From: Thermodesulfobacteriaceae bacterium
GTDB lineage: Bacteria > Desulfobacterota > Thermodesulfobacteria > Thermodesulfobacteriales > Thermodesulfobacteriaceae
NCBI GenBank assembly: GCA_015494725.1
Contig: WGAR01000020.1
Coordinates: forward strand, 1 to 15,194
Reading direction: 5' to 3'
DNA: 15,194 nucleotides
The notes beneath the pieces are model-generated. The model saw nothing but the letters and a program-made list of their open reading frames with translations. It did not search any database and was not told the origin of the DNA. Made by a program: the position numbers and the translations under genes. Positions 1-7,465 of this stretch are shown here, one piece after another. Position 1 is the first letter of the stretch, and every line of letters starts with the position of its first letter.

Positions 1-1
1 C

Positions 2-1057
2 ATTCAGAGTCTGATCATGATTTCCCTGGTAACCCTGGAGTGGATCTATGTGGGTTACAGTCTCTCCTTCGGACCGGATGTGCACGGAATCATCGGAAGC
101 CTCAAACACTGGGCCCTGCAGGGCATAGGTTTTTCTCCCAGTCCTCAGTATGCCTCTACGGTCCCCGAGCCGGTCTTTATGATCTATCAGTGCATGTTTG
201 CGGTGATCACCCCGGCGCTTATCACCGGGGCCTTCGCGGAGAGGGTGCGTTTTCGTTCCTTTGTCCTTTTCAGTCTTTTGTGGGCCCTTTTGGTGTATAA
301 TCCGCTCTGTCACTGGATCTGGGGCGGGGGATGGCTTTCCCGCCTGGGGACCTTGGATTTTGCCGGAGGGCTGGTGGTGCATGCCAGCTGTGGTATGGCG
401 GCTCTGGTCATGGCCCTGGTAGTGGGGGCCCGCCGGGGAGCCAAACAGGAACCCTTTATTCCCCATAATCTTCCCCTTACGGTGATCGGAACCGGGCTGC
501 TCTGGTTCGGGTGGTTCGGGTTCAACGCCGGAAGTGCCCTGGCGGTAAATAACACGGCCATCCAGGCCTTTATCAACACCCATACCGCGGCAGCCACGGC
601 CATGCTGGCCTGGGTAATAGTGGAATGGCTCAAGCAGGGGAAACCCACCACCCTCGGGGCCTGTTCCGGGGCTATTGCCGGTCTGGCCACCATCACCCCG
701 GCCGCGGGTTTCGTGAGTACCCAGGGGGCGGTGATCATCGGCATCCTGGCCGGAGTAATATGTTACTTTGCGGTGCTGGCCAAGAACGGTCTGGGCTACG
801 ACGACGCCCTGGATGTGGTGGGTATTCACGGCGTGGGAGGAATTCTCGGAACGCTTATGGCCGGGGTCCTTTCCCCGCAGGTTAAGTTTTCGGCCCAGGT
901 GATCGGGGTGGTGGCCACGGTGGTCTATACCCTGGTGGCCACCTTTATTCTGGCCAAGGTGGTGGATGTCCTCTCGGGCCTCCGGGTGGACGAAGAGACG
1001 GAATACACCGGGCTTGACGTTACCGAGCACGGCGAGGAGGCCTATGTCCTGGCCTAG
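2..1057 (+). CDS. amt: Ammonium transporter (Amt family), 5' end cut by window edge
   Basis: Inner-membrane channel that conducts ammonium/ammonia, for nitrogen uptake. The frame is open from base 2, ahead of the ATG at 17, and the first residues already match the middle of the family's second membrane segment followed by GYSLSFGPD, so the real start lies upstream and about 50-70 residues are missing. Counting from the ATG at 17, the pore histidines are at residue 122 (DFAGGLVVH) and 271 (VVGIHGVGG), the twin-His pair of Amt proteins. The cytoplasmic tail (residues 325-345, with EYTGLDVTEHGEEAY) matches the conserved C-terminal regulatory region to which GlnK/GlnB-type PII proteins respond; no PII gene is in view. 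About nine hydrophobic segments remain. Its stop codon overlaps the opposing folC stop. Identification is secure; symbol by family only. Confidence 0.95.
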   Translation: MQSLIMISLVTLEWIYVGYSLSFGPDVHGIIGSLKHWALQGIGFSPSPQYASTVPEPVFMIYQCMFAVITPALITGAFAERVRFRSFVLFSLLWALLVYNPLCHWIWGGGWLSRLGTLDFAGGLVVHASCGMAALVMALVVGARRGAKQEPFIPHNLPLTVIGTGLLWFGWFGFNAGSALAVNNTAIQAFINTHTAAATAMLAWVIVEWLKQGKPTTLGACSGAIAGLATITPAAGFVSTQGAVIIGILAGVICYFAVLAKNGLGYDDALDVVGIHGVGGILGTLMAGVLSPQVKFSAQVIGVVATVVYTLVATFILAKVVDVLSGLRVDEETEYTGLDVTEHGEEAYVLA

Positions 1058-2316
1058 GAGAGAAGGAGCCGCCGCGCAGCCCCTACCAGGTAGAGGGAAC
1101 CGGTGATCACCACCGGGAGGGGGAGGGAGAGGGCCTGATCCAGGGCCTCAGGGAGAGAGGAGGGACGTAGCGGAGGCCAGGAAGGGGGAAACTTCCTGGC
1201 CTCCCATTCTTTTAAAGTAACCGGGTTTCTGGGGCCCGGGGGTTCGCAGAGAAATACGACTTTGGCCCGAGAGATCAGTTTTTGCAGCATCCTCAGATAG
1301 GGTTTTTCCCCTCCCTCGTTGGTGGCCCCGAAAATAAGGGTGTATTCACTGATCCCCTTCCTCTCCAGGGATCGAAGCAGGGCTCGGGTGCCCTCCTCGT
1401 TGTGGGCTCCGTCCAGAATCACTCCGGGTCCCACAGGCAGGAACTCGAACCGTCCCGGCCAGGAAACCCGTTTCAGCGCCTGGCGCAGGGTGTCCTCCCG
1501 AAAGACGTATCCCTCGGTTCTCAGGAACTCCAGTGCCCGGAGGGCTGTTCCGAGATTGTATTTCTGAAATTCACCCTCCAGGGAGAGTTCCAGTTCCTGC
1601 AAATGCCATAGGTTCCCTCGATAGGAAAATCTTTTCCCGCTGCGCAACACCCGGAAGTCCTGCCCCCAGAAGGCCGCGGGGCATTGCAGCCTAAAGGCCC
1701 TTTCCCGGATTACCTCCCGGGCCCTGCGGGGCATGTGTCCTGCCACCACCGGAAGACCGGGTTTAAGGATTCCGGCTTTCTCCCGGGCGATCCTTTCCAG
1801 GCTCCGCCCCAGATAGGCCATGTGATCCAGGGCTACGGAGGTGATCACCGCAACCCGGGGTTTAAGGACATTGGTGGCATCCAGCCGCCCCCCCAGGCCG
1901 CATTCGATCACCGCCATGTCTATGCCTTCCTCCGCAAAATAAAGAAAGGCCGCGGCGGTGGTGATTTCGAAATAGGTGATCGGAAGTCGCAGCCTTTCTA
2001 CCTGCCGTCGAATGCGGGCCAGTATGTCCGCCAGACGTTCCAGGGTGATTTCCCGACCATCGATCCGAAAACGTTCGGTGACCGAAACCAGATGGGGTGA
2101 GGTATAAAGTCCGGTGCGCAGACCGTGGGCGGAAAGTATTGCCTGGAGAAGGGCTGCGGTGGAGCCCTTGCCGTTGGTCCCGGCGATATGAAGGGAGGGG
2201 AAGCGTTCCTGCGGTCTCCCCAGGGCCTCGAGAAGGGCGGAAATGCGTTCCAGGCCGGGTTTTATCCCGTGGAATTGGTGCTGCCGGAGCCACTCCAGGG
2301 CTTCCCGGGGATGCAT
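1054..2316 (-). CDS. folC: Bifunctional folylpolyglutamate synthase / dihydrofolate synthase
   Basis: Mur-ligase-type ATP-dependent enzyme of the cytoplasm that adds glutamate to dihydropteroate and/or to reduced folates. The 420 residues are normal for the family. Visible motifs: P-loop GTNGKGS at 46-52, YTSPHL at 71-76, the VIECGLGGRLDATNV block at 136-150 (Mg/ATP region), SVALDHMAYLG at 160-170, the REKAGILKPG lysine region at 178-187 (usually carbamylated), WPGRFE at 286-291 and DGAHN at 302-306 at the start of the C-terminal domain. The start is the ATG whose complement is 2314-2316; an AAGGAA Shine-Dalgarno lies about 10 nt upstream. It is transcribed away from the hydrolase/acs genes and converges on amt. 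Whether it makes dihydrofolate, polyglutamates or both cannot be read from sequence. No folP or other folate gene adjoins it. Confidence 0.95.
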   Translation of the reverse strand: MHPREALEWLRQHQFHGIKPGLERISALLEALGRPQERFPSLHIAGTNGKGSTAALLQAILSAHGLRTGLYTSPHLVSVTERFRIDGREITLERLADILARIRRQVERLRLPITYFEITTAAAFLYFAEEGIDMAVIECGLGGRLDATNVLKPRVAVITSVALDHMAYLGRSLERIAREKAGILKPGLPVVAGHMPRRAREVIRERAFRLQCPAAFWGQDFRVLRSGKRFSYRGNLWHLQELELSLEGEFQKYNLGTALRALEFLRTEGYVFREDTLRQALKRVSWPGRFEFLPVGPGVILDGAHNEEGTRALLRSLERKGISEYTLIFGATNEGGEKPYLRMLQKLISRAKVVFLCEPPGPRNPVTLKEWEARKFPPSWPPLRPSSLPEALDQALSLPLPVVITGSLYLVGAARRLLLS

Positions 2317-2402
2317 GCCTTGAGGGTTCCTTTTTAAGGATTTTAAATCTATAATCTAGTTTCTATATATGATAATCGCTTGGCGGAGAAGGGGGAGTTT
2401 TT
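2317..2402. promoter_or_regulatory. Divergent promoter region between folC and the hydrolase/acs operon
   Basis: This 86-nt gap is strikingly AT-rich compared with the surrounding genes and separates two divergent transcription units. On the + strand there is a perfect TATAAT at 2350-2355 but no good -35 at 17 nt; TTGAGG (2320-2325) with TTAAAT (2343-2348) at 17 nt is an alternative. On the - strand TTATCA (complement of 2370-2375) and TATAGA (complement of 2348-2353) are 16 nt apart and would start folC RNA near 2340. A GGGGGAG Shine-Dalgarno (2391-2397) serves the + strand gene. That promoters lie here follows from layout; the exact boxes are guesses. Confidence 0.5.
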
Positions 2403-2963
2403 ATGCGGGTGCGTCCTGAAGAGTCCCTGCTTCTGCTCATCGATCCTCAGGAAAAGCTGGTCCGGGCCCTATGGGAGGCGGAGCGTTTGGTGAGGAATCT
2501 CAGGCTGTTGATAAAGGCTTCCCAGATCCTGGAGGTACCCATCGTGGCCACCAGCCAGTATCGTAAAGGGCTCGGGGAATACGTTCCCGAGGTCCTTGAG
2601 CTTCTGGGAAAGGAGGTGGAAATAAAAGACAAGACGGAGTTTAGTGTCTTTCAAAATCCGGAAATTGCTTCCCTCATCCGGGAGAAGGCCCGGCGTTATC
2701 TCGTTCTTTGCGGGGCGGAGACGCATATCTGTGTGTATCAGTCCGCCCTCTCGGCCCTGGAGGAGGGCTATCGGGTGATAGTGGTGGGGGATGCCACCTC
2801 CTCCCGAACGCCGGAGAACTTTCATTACGGGCTGGCCCGTTTGAGGGACGTGGGAACAGCGGTGGTTTCCACGGAGATGCTGGTTTATGAATGGCTGGAG
2901 AGGGCCGGCACCCCGGCCTTCAAGGAATTGATACCCTGGATCAAAAACGCCACCCAAACTTAA
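2403..2963 (+). CDS. Cysteine hydrolase, isochorismatase-like superfamily (YcaC-like)
   Basis: Cytoplasmic hydrolase of the isochorismatase/nicotinamidase fold; substrate unknown. The 186 residues form a single domain. The Asp-Lys-Cys catalytic triad is visible: D14 in LLIDPQEKL, K77 in KDKTEFSVF, and C110 in CGAETHICV, with the family's cis-peptide region just before the cysteine. The tail STEMLVYEWL...AGTPAFKE is typical of the YcaC branch rather than of true isochorismatases or PncA nicotinamidases, which carry a metal-binding Asp/His set I do not see here. The ATG at 2403 has a GGGGGAG Shine-Dalgarno 5 nt upstream. It is the first gene of the + strand series; acs begins 11 nt after its stop, so the two are probably co-transcribed. 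No link in function to acetate activation is evident. Fold and family are sure, function is not. Confidence 0.9.
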   Translation: MRVRPEESLLLLIDPQEKLVRALWEAERLVRNLRLLIKASQILEVPIVATSQYRKGLGEYVPEVLELLGKEVEIKDKTEFSVFQNPEIASLIREKARRYLVLCGAETHICVYQSALSALEEGYRVIVVGDATSSRTPENFHYGLARLRDVGTAVVSTEMLVYEWLERAGTPAFKELIPWIKNATQT

Positions 2964-2970
2964 GGAGGTG
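2962..2970 (+). promoter_or_regulatory. Strong Shine-Dalgarno of acs overlapping the preceding stop
   Basis: AAGGAGGTG lies 4 nt ahead of the acs ATG at 2975 and shares bases with the TAA stop of the hydrolase gene (2961-2963). It fixes the acs start: the reading frame is open back to 2891, but those 28 codons lie inside the hydrolase gene and have no family match. Confidence 0.85.
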
Positions 2971-2974
2971 CACT

Positions 2975-4963
2975 ATGGCCGAAAGCCGCAGGATTGAAGC
3001 CCTGCTCAAGGAGGAACGCGTCTTTTATCCCCCACAGGCCGAACGGGATCAAGCCTATATTTCCTCCCGCTACGAGTATGAGGAGATCTACCGGTATTCC
3101 CTGGAAGATCCGGATGGATTCTGGAGCGAGCGGGCCAAGGAACTTATCACCTGGTTCAGGCTCTGGGATCGCACCTGCTACTGGGATTTTGAAAAACCCG
3201 AGATCCGCTGGTTTGAAGGCGGGAAGCTCAACGCCTGCTATAACTGCCTCGACCGACACCTCGCCGGCCCCAACCGCAACAAGGCGGCCATCATCTGGCA
3301 GGGGGAACCCGAGGAAGAGGTACGGGTCTATACCTATCAGATGCTTCATCGGGAGGTCTCGCGCTTTGCCAATGTGCTCAAGAAGCTCGGGGTCAAGAAG
3401 GGCGACCGGGTCTCCGTCTATCTTCCCATGATCCCGGAACTTCCCATAGTAATGCTGGCCTGTGCCCGGATCGGAGCCATTCATTCCGTGGTCTTCGGTG
3501 GGTTTTCCGCCGAGGCCTTAAAGACCCGCATCCAGGACTGTGAGGCCAAGATTCTGATCACCGCCGACGGTTACTGGCGGGGAGGAAGAGTCATAGAATC
3601 CAAGAAGACCGCCGATCAGGCCCTGAAGGACTGCCCCACCGTGGAAAAGTGTATCGTGGTGCGACGGATGGGAAACCAGATCGACTGGGTGGAGGGTCGG
3701 GACCTCTGGTATCACGAGTTGATAAACGATCCGGAGATCCCGGACGAGTGCCCCTGCGAGGAGATGGACGCCGAGGACATCCTTTTCATCCTTTACACCT
3801 CCGGATCCACCGGGAAACCCAAGGGGGTCTTTCACACCACCGGAGGATACATGGTTTATGTAGCGCATACCCTCCAGTGGGTCTTTGATCTCCGTCCGGC
3901 GGATGTTTTCTGGTGCACCGCGGACATCGGCTGGATCACCGGGCACTCCTACATCGTTTACGGTCCGCTGGCTCTGGGGGCCACGGAGATCATGTTTGAG
4001 GGGGTCCCCACCTATCCCCATCCCGGGCGTTTGTGGGAGCTGGTACAGAAATTCCGGGTGACCCTCTTTTACACCGCTCCCACGGTTATTCGGGCCCTGA
4101 TGCGGGAGGGAGACGAGTGGCCGCACAAGTACGATCTTTCCTCCCTGCGTATTCTGGGCTCGGTGGGAGAACCTATCAATCCGGAGGCCTGGCTCTGGTA
4201 TCATCAACACGTGGGCCGGGGGCGCTGTCCTATCGTGGATACCTGGTGGCAGACCGAGACCGGAGGATTCATGATCTCGCCGCTTCCCTATGCCATTGCC
4301 CAGAAACCCGGGGCGGCCACGGTACCCCTTCCCGGGGTGGAGCCGGTGATCCTGCGGGACGACGGCACCGAGGCCGAGGTGAACGAGGGAGGACATCTCT
4401 GCATGAAACGGGCCTGGCCCGGGATGCTGCGGGGAGTCTGGGGGAATCCCGAGCGCTTCAAACAGGTCTATTTCAGTCGTTTTCCGGGTTATTACTATAC
4501 CGGGGACGGGGCCCGGCGGGATGAGGATGGATATATCTGGATCATCGGCCGACTGGACGATGTGATCAATGTCTCCGGACACCGGCTGGGAACCATGGAG
4601 CTGGAGAGTGCGCTGGTGGCTCACCCGGCGGTGGTCGAGGCCGCGGTAATCGGTATCCCTCACGAGGTTAAGGGAGAGACCATCTATGCCTTCGTGATCC
4701 TCAAGGAAGGCTACCAGCCGAGCGAGGAACTGAAGAACGAACTTCGACAGCACGTACGTCGAATGATCGGTCCCATCGCCACGCCGGAGTTTATTCAGTT
4801 CGTCTCCGGACTTCCCAAGACCAGAAGCGGAAAGATTATGCGGCGTATCCTGCGTAAGATCGCTTCCGGGCAATACGAGGACCTGGGAGACACTTCCACG
4901 CTTGCCGACCCCTCGGTGGTGGAGGAACTCATCCGCACCCGCAAGGAGATGGAAGGAAAATAA
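2975..4963 (+). CDS. acs: Acetyl-CoA synthetase (AMP-forming)
   Basis: Cytoplasmic ligase converting acetate, ATP and CoA to acetyl-CoA, AMP and pyrophosphate. The 662 residues equal the usual length. N-terminal ACAS domain from about residue 35; ATP-binding loop YTSGSTGKPKG at 274-284; WWQTETGG at 424-431, the tryptophan that limits the acyl pocket to acetate-size acids; GDGARRDEDGYIWIIGRLDD at 510-529 with the adenylate-binding Asp and hinge; C-terminal domain with PKTRSGK, whose K620 is the catalytic lysine acetylated in Salmonella Acs and restored by CobB. A CobB-like sirtuin is encoded about 0.9 kb downstream. The start at 2975 is fixed by the AAGGAGGTG site. Propionate or another short acid cannot be excluded as a side substrate, but the pocket motif favours acetate. 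In an anaerobe it would serve acetate assimilation or, in reverse direction with pyrophosphate, rarely acetate formation. Confidence 0.97.
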   Translation: MAESRRIEALLKEERVFYPPQAERDQAYISSRYEYEEIYRYSLEDPDGFWSERAKELITWFRLWDRTCYWDFEKPEIRWFEGGKLNACYNCLDRHLAGPNRNKAAIIWQGEPEEEVRVYTYQMLHREVSRFANVLKKLGVKKGDRVSVYLPMIPELPIVMLACARIGAIHSVVFGGFSAEALKTRIQDCEAKILITADGYWRGGRVIESKKTADQALKDCPTVEKCIVVRRMGNQIDWVEGRDLWYHELINDPEIPDECPCEEMDAEDILFILYTSGSTGKPKGVFHTTGGYMVYVAHTLQWVFDLRPADVFWCTADIGWITGHSYIVYGPLALGATEIMFEGVPTYPHPGRLWELVQKFRVTLFYTAPTVIRALMREGDEWPHKYDLSSLRILGSVGEPINPEAWLWYHQHVGRGRCPIVDTWWQTETGGFMISPLPYAIAQKPGAATVPLPGVEPVILRDDGTEAEVNEGGHLCMKRAWPGMLRGVWGNPERFKQVYFSRFPGYYYTGDGARRDEDGYIWIIGRLDDVINVSGHRLGTMELESALVAHPAVVEAAVIGIPHEVKGETIYAFVILKEGYQPSEELKNELRQHVRRMIGPIATPEFIQFVSGLPKTRSGKIMRRILRKIASGQYEDLGDTSTLADPSVVEELIRTRKEMEGK

Positions 4964-4974
4964 TATGTCTTTCC

Positions 4975-5006
4975 GGGGCCGGGGGTTCGCTGCCTCCCCC
5001 GGCTCC
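4975..5006 (+). terminator. GC-rich hairpin after acs, possible weak terminator or processing site
   Basis: Arms 4975-4985 and 4996-5006 pair over 11 bp with one G-U, with a 10-nt loop. No U-tract follows directly; the nearest T-run is at 5023-5027, so this is not a classical intrinsic terminator. It sits 12 nt after the acs stop in the 111-nt gap before the MNT gene, and could reduce read-through or protect the acs mRNA 3' end. The rest of the gap holds only a possible -10 (see the MNT gene). Confidence 0.45.
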
Positions 5007-5074
5007 TGGGGAGAAGAAAGGATTTTTCCGGAGGGGAATCGAATCAGGTCGAGGGCTTGATTATACTTGGTTAT

Positions 5075-5470
5075 ATGGAGGAAAAGGACCGGCTTTTCCA
5101 GGAAATCCGGGAGAAACTTCTTCCGGTCTGGGAGGCCTTTCCGGAGGTCAAGTTCGCCTACCTTTTCGGCTCGCAGGCCGCCGGACAGGCCGGGCCTTTA
5201 AGCGACCTCGATCTCGCGGTTTATCTTGAGCCTTACAGTCATCGGCGTTTTCTGGAGCTTTACGCCGCCTGCTCCCGGGCCTTGAAGCGGGATGATCTGG
5301 ATCTGGTGGTCCTCAACCGTACGGAAAACCTCATCCTCCTTGAAAACATCATTCGGGAGGGAAAACTCCTTTTTGAGAGAGACCGGGGGGCCCGATTTGA
5401 GTTTGAGGTGGAGACCCTGCATCTGGCCCTGGATTTTCGGGAGATGCGTCGGCGGATCCTCGGAAGATGA
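5075..5470 (+). CDS. mntA: MntA-type nucleotidyltransferase antitoxin
   Basis: Minimal nucleotidyltransferase of the DNA polymerase-beta fold, predicted to be the antitoxin of the next gene. From the ATG at 5075 the protein has 131 residues. G32-S33, then ten residues, then D44-L-D46 give exactly the GSX10DXD pattern of MntA, which in the characterised Shewanella system neutralises HepT by adding AMP to a tyrosine; D76 in LDLVVL is a plausible third metal ligand. The start is uncertain: a TTG at 5057 adds six residues (IILGY after the initiator) but has its GAGGG only 1 nt away, and the ATG at 5075 has no Shine-Dalgarno. A TATACT at 5062-5067 would put a transcript start almost on the ATG, which would make it leaderless. 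The stop overlaps the HEPN start as ATGA. Identification as the MNT half of an MNT/HEPN pair is firm; antitoxin role is by family. Confidence 0.88.
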   Translation: MEEKDRLFQEIREKLLPVWEAFPEVKFAYLFGSQAAGQAGPLSDLDLAVYLEPYSHRRFLELYAACSRALKRDDLDLVVLNRTENLILLENIIREGKLLFERDRGARFEFEVETLHLALDFREMRRRILGR

Positions 5471-5889
5471 ACGATAACGATAAAGAACGTATTCTTAAGA
5501 AGATGGAAAGGGTGCGTGAATATCTCTCCCTTATCCGGAGCATAGAAAAGGACTGCCTTGAACGGTTTGAAACCGATCCCATCTATCGGGGGGCCCTGCT
5601 GCACTACCTTTATCTTACCGCAGACAGTTGCGTGGCCCTGGCTCAGATGATGATCCGCTTTCGGGAGCTGGGAATCCCTCAGTCCTATCAGGAAGCCATA
5701 GAGATACTCGGGGATCGAGGCCTGCTCCCTCCGGAATTTGCCTACGAGTTTGCGCGGATAGCCGGGTTGAGAAATCTTCTGGCTCACGGTTATGAAAAGG
5801 TGGTAAAAAAAGACCTTGTCTGCGAGGAGATCCTGCCCCGGCTCAGGGAGGTGGAAATCTTTCTTGGGGAGCTTGAGAAACATCTATGA
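5467..5889 (+). CDS. hepT: HepT-type HEPN toxin (DUF86 family RNase)
   Basis: Small all-alpha HEPN protein of 140 residues, predicted ribonuclease toxin paired with the preceding MntA-like protein. R102-NLLA-H107-G-Y109 is an intact RX4HXY motif: the Arg and His form the RNase site in HEPN proteins, and the Tyr is the residue AMPylated by MntA in the Shewanella system. The rest (YLYLTADSCVALAQMMI at 47-63, GLLPPEFAYEFARIAGLRN at 85-103) follows the DUF86 pattern. The gene starts at ATG 5467 inside the MNT stop (ATGA), and its own stop overlaps the sirtuin start in the same way, so translation of all three is probably coupled. Toxicity and target RNA (tRNA in the known case) are inferred from the family. 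No motif residue is missing, so the toxin looks potentially active. Confidence 0.9.
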   Translation: MNDNDKERILKKMERVREYLSLIRSIEKDCLERFETDPIYRGALLHYLYLTADSCVALAQMMIRFRELGIPQSYQEAIEILGDRGLLPPEFAYEFARIAGLRNLLAHGYEKVVKKDLVCEEILPRLREVEIFLGELEKHL

Positions 5890-6587
5890 AGGGGAGACTG
5901 GTGATCCTTACCGGGGCAGGGATTTCGGCCGAATCCGGTATCCCCACCTTCCGGGATCCGGGAGGGCTCTGGGAGAAGTACGACCTTTCGGAGGTGGCCA
6001 CCCCGGAGGGGTTTCGGCGGAATCCCCGTTTAGTGCACGAATTTTATAATGCCCGGAGGCGTGATCTCCTGCGGGTAAAGCCCAACCCGGCCCATTACGC
6101 CCTCGCGGACCTTGAAAGGGCTTGGTCCGGGGAGTTTCTCCTGGTGACCCAGAATGTGGACGACCTTCACGAGCGAGCCGGATCCCGGCGTGTGATCCAT
6201 ATCCACGGGGAGCTTCTCAAGATCCGCTGTGAGCACTGCGGCGGGGTGTTTCGCGAGACCGGGGAGGTGTTTCCCGAGACCCCGTGCCCGGGCTGCGGGA
6301 GGCCCGGAGGCTTAAGGCCCCATGTGGTCTGGTTCGGGGAGGAACCCTTCCATCTTCCCGAGGTCTATGAGGCCCTTTCCCGCTGCCACCTTTTCGTGGC
6401 TATCGGGACCTCGGGGACGGTGTTTCCGGCTGCAGGGTTTGTGGAGGTGGCCCGGGCCGCCGGGGCCCGTTGTGTGGAGATCAACCTCAAGCCTGCGGAA
6501 AACGCCCCCCTTTTCCATGAGCACCGCTACGGACCGGCCAGCCAGGTGGTTCCGGCCTGGGTGAAAGAGATCCTGAAGGAGGGCTAG
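5886..6587 (+). CDS. cobB: NAD-dependent protein deacylase, sirtuin class III (CobB-like)
   Basis: Cytoplasmic Sir2 enzyme removing acyl groups from lysine at the cost of NAD+. The 233 residues are a bare catalytic core. Motifs: GAGISAESGIPTFR at 10-23 (NAD binding), TQNVDDLHERAG at 88-99, catalytic H107 in HIHGE, zinc ligands C115/C118 and C134/C137, PHVVWFGE at 145-152, GTSGTVFPAAGF at 174-185. Y54 and R57 in FYNARRR form the Tyr-x-x-Arg pair that marks class III sirtuins (E. coli CobB, human SIRT5), which also remove succinyl groups. The ATG at 5886 lies in an ATGA overlap with the HEPN gene; Hsp33 starts 2 nt after its stop. With acs about 0.9 kb upstream, K620 of Acs is the obvious candidate substrate; this is inference. 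It is not one of the NADase-type Sir2 defence proteins: it keeps the zinc ribbon and acyl-lysine site. Confidence 0.95.
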   Translation: MKGRLVILTGAGISAESGIPTFRDPGGLWEKYDLSEVATPEGFRRNPRLVHEFYNARRRDLLRVKPNPAHYALADLERAWSGEFLLVTQNVDDLHERAGSRRVIHIHGELLKIRCEHCGGVFRETGEVFPETPCPGCGRPGGLRPHVVWFGEEPFHLPEVYEALSRCHLFVAIGTSGTVFPAAGFVEVARAAGARCVEINLKPAENAPLFHEHRYGPASQVVPAWVKEILKEG

Positions 6588-6589
6588 GA

Positions 6590-7465
6590 ATGGGATACGT
6601 GGTACGGGGACTGGCCCGGGAGGGGAGTTTTCGGGTCTTTGCCGTGGAGTGTCGGGATGTGGTGGAGGAGGTGCGAAGGCTTCAGGGGCTTTCCCCCACA
6701 GCCACTGCGGCTCTCGGTCGGGCCCTGGCCGGAGCGGCGCTTCTGGCCGCGGATCTCAAGACCGGACGGGTCATGCTCCAGATAAACGGAGGGGGACCCC
6801 TGGGGGAGATCCTGGCCGAGGGGGATGCCGAGGGAAACCTCCGGGGCACGGTTCAGCATCCGGAGGTCCATCTGGAACCCCGCGAGGGAAAACTCGCGGT
6901 GGGGGCCGCGGTGGGCAAGAACGGGTTTCTCTCCGTAGCCCGCGACCTGGGGCTCAAGGAGCCCTATCAGGGTTCGGTAGCCCTGGTTTCCGGGGAGATC
7001 GCCCAGGACCTGGCTTATTATCTTACCATCTCCGAACAGATACCCTCTGCGGTGGCCCTGGGGGTGCTGGTGGATGTGGACGGCTCGGTCAAGGAGGCCG
7101 GAGGGTTCCTGGTGCAACGTATGCCTCAGGCCGATGAGGAGGATATCGCCAGCGCGGAAAAGGCCCTTTCCACCCTGGCCCCGGTAACCGAACTCCTCTC
7201 CCAGGGGCTTTCCCCGGAGGAGATCCTGGAGCGTATCTTTCCCGGACGTATCGAGATCCTTGAACGTCGGGAGGTACGCTATCGGTGTCGCTGTTCGCGG
7301 GAACGGGTGGAAGCCGCTCTGGCCGCTCTGGGTCGGGAGGAATTGCTTGAACTCATCGCCCACGGGAAACCCGCCCGGGTGACCTGCCATTTCTGCGGAA
7401 GGGGATACGAAATCCCCGTGGAGGACCTCCGGCGGATCCTGGCCGGACTGGAAAGGCCGCATTGA
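6590..7465 (+). CDS. hslO: Redox-regulated chaperone Hsp33
   Basis: Cytoplasmic holdase chaperone switched on by oxidation. 291 residues, the usual length. The N-terminal substrate-binding domain (about 1-180) includes LSPTATAALGRALAGAALLA and the ING/GGPLGEI block at 65-74; the middle linker (about 180-230) is followed by the redox zinc domain with C233-R-C235 and C266-HF-C269, the CXC and CXXC pairs that bind zinc when reduced and form disulfides when oxidised. All four cysteines are present, so the switch should work. ATG at 6590 follows the sirtuin stop by 2 nt, with GGAGGG at 6577-6582 about 7 nt ahead. Its stop overlaps the next gene's TTG start. For an anaerobe an oxidative-stress chaperone fits bursts of oxygen exposure. 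Confidence 0.96.
   Translation: MGYVVRGLAREGSFRVFAVECRDVVEEVRRLQGLSPTATAALGRALAGAALLAADLKTGRVMLQINGGGPLGEILAEGDAEGNLRGTVQHPEVHLEPREGKLAVGAAVGKNGFLSVARDLGLKEPYQGSVALVSGEIAQDLAYYLTISEQIPSAVALGVLVDVDGSVKEAGGFLVQRMPQADEEDIASAEKALSTLAPVTELLSQGLSPEEILERIFPGRIEILERREVRYRCRCSRERVEAALAALGREELLELIAHGKPARVTCHFCGRGYEIPVEDLRRILAGLERPH

Noticed and set aside
2891..2974. Upstream extension of the acs reading frame by 28 codons
   Set aside because: It lies inside the hydrolase gene, and the perfect AAGGAGGTG before 2975 plus family alignment set the start at MAESRR.
3518..4873. Long open frame of 451 codons on the minus strand across acs
   Set aside because: Shadow of a GC-rich coding gene; product is Pro/Gly/His-rich with no family features, while the plus strand encodes an intact Acs.
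4965..5060. Small open frame of 31 codons directly after acs (MSFRGRGFAASPGSWGEERI...), with GGAAGG 8 nt upstream and a stop overlapping the TTG at 5057
   Set aside because: It is mostly made of the hairpin at 4975-5006 and has low-complexity Gly/Arg/Ser content without any recognisable family. It could matter only as a coupling leader for a TTG start of the MNT gene.
5886..6587. Sir2 gene next to a toxin pair as an NAD-depleting defence system
   Set aside because: The protein has the zinc cysteines, catalytic His and class III acyl-lysine residues of a deacylase, and lacks an extra sensor or effector domain, so deacylase is the better reading.
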